Of a DNA stretch of 5,153 nucleotides, positions 4,763-5,153 are shown in pieces (within the stretch, counting starts at the first letter, position 1; every line of letters starts with the position of its first letter). The translations under genes were made by a program, and so were the position numbers. The notes beneath the pieces were generated by a model that made no database searches, had not been told where the DNA came from, and saw only the letters and a list, made by a program, of their open reading frames with translations. Source of the stretch: Candidatus Eiseniibacteriota bacterium (lineage in GTDB: Bacteria > Eisenbacteria > RBG-16-71-46); the NCBI GenBank assembly GCA_021414165.1, contig JAIOPA010000328.1:1-5153 (forward strand). The letters are read 5' to 3'.

Positions 4763-5153
4763 TCAGCGGGCCGCGCCCACCGCCTGGGTGAGCACCTCGC
4801 GGAACGCCCCGATGGCCCGCTCGACGCCGGCATCGTCCACGTCGAGGTGCGCGATGGCCCGCACCCGGCGGGGACCGAACGGCACCGTGCGCACGCCACG
4901 CTCTGCGAGCGCGGCCACCACCGTGGCAGCGTCCGGGGCCCCCGGCTCGAGATCGGCGATCACGATGTTCGTGTCCGGCTTGGGCACCGACACGCCCGGG
5001 GCCTGCGCAAAGCCCTCGGCCAGCCGGCGGGCGCGCGCATGGTCATCGGCCAAGCGCGCGATGTGGTGGTCGAGCGCGTGCAGGCAGGCCGCCGCCAGGA
5101 TACCGGCCTGGCGCATGCCACCGCCCCAGCGCTTGCGCACGCGGCGCGCGGCC
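4763..5153 (-). CDS. Low-specificity L-threonine aldolase-type PLP enzyme, C-terminal part (5' end outside window)
   Basis: About 129 residues of the C-terminal region of a beta-eliminating lyase/threonine aldolase family protein are visible. Members cleave threonine or allo-threonine to glycine and acetaldehyde using pyridoxal phosphate in the cytoplasm. Recognisable pieces are RKRWGGGMRQAG at 5102-5134, a motif highly typical of LtaE/GntG-type aldolases, then a helix with RLADDHARARRLAEG, a TNIV strand, and the end RAIAHLDVDDAGVERAI, where a nearby Arg (around 4859-4867) is expected to hold the substrate carboxylate. The PLP-binding lysine lies upstream of the window and cannot be checked. 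A GTG at 5140 opens a frame but the reading frame continues past it to the window edge, and the motif there is internal to the family, so it is not the start. The gene ends in TGA, 160 bases before rsmI, and is probably a separate transcription unit. A related beta-eliminating lyase with other substrates is the alternative. Confidence 0.88.
   Translation of the reverse strand, partial: AARRVRKRWGGGMRQAGILAAACLHALDHHIARLADDHARARRLAEGFAQAPGVSVPKPDTNIVIADLEPGAPDAATVVAALAERGVRTVPFGPRRVRAIAHLDVDDAGVERAIGAFREVLTQAVGAAR

Noticed and set aside
4603..4899. 99-codon N-terminal extension of rsmI
   Set aside because: The frame is open but overlaps the aldolase gene, crosses the candidate promoter and hairpins, and has no similarity to RsmI; the conserved first motif sits correctly after the ATG at 4602.
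5138..5140. GTG as the start of a short 125-residue protein
   Set aside because: The frame continues upstream to the edge and the sequence begins within a motif that is internal to threonine aldolases, so the gene is simply cut by the window.

Overview
The window is GC-rich (roughly two-thirds G+C by eye), densely coded, and every gene I can support lies on the minus strand, so transcription runs from high to low coordinates. Long open frames on the plus strand are mirror frames of these genes, as expected at this base composition. Two genes run off the window: a threonine-aldolase-type gene (5' end missing at the right edge) and an S41 C-terminal processing peptidase (3' end missing at the left edge).

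Layout in transcription order: the threonine aldolase C-terminus ends at 4763. A 160-base intergenic region (4603-4762) follows, with GC-rich hairpins and a candidate extended -10 promoter. Then comes a compact four-gene run: rsmI (16S rRNA C1402 2'-O-methyltransferase, 4602-3853), a CDP-alcohol phosphatidyltransferase resembling phosphatidylinositol phosphate synthase (3856-3131), myo-inositol-3-phosphate synthase (3125-1803) and thymidylate kinase (1791-1144). The junctions are a 4-base ATGA overlap, a 5-base gap and an 11-base gap, so one mRNA with translational coupling is likely. After a 93-base gap with a strong hairpin comes the S41 peptidase (1050 to beyond 1).

The biological core is the adjacent pair that should make inositol phospholipid: the synthase converts glucose 6-phosphate to inositol phosphate, and the membrane transferase would attach it to CDP-diacylglycerol to give phosphatidylinositol phosphate. 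No phosphatase for the last step is visible here. The pair sits between two housekeeping genes, rsmI and tmk, which suggests inositol lipid is a routine part of this cell's membrane. The oddest feature is a 65-residue, Lys/Ala-rich, histone-H1-like tail on the inositol phosphate synthase, partly encoded by a perfect 9-base tandem repeat.

The organism is a high-GC bacterium. Phosphatidylinositol is known from actinobacteria, myxobacteria and some Bacteroidetes. The E. coli-like tmk, the GntG/LtaE-type aldolase and the operon makeup would also fit a group such as Gemmatimonadota, but this placement is a low-confidence inference. I found no mobile element, CRISPR array, tRNA or rRNA. I do not see a wholly new system. 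The tailed inositol phosphate synthase and its operon setting are the best leads.
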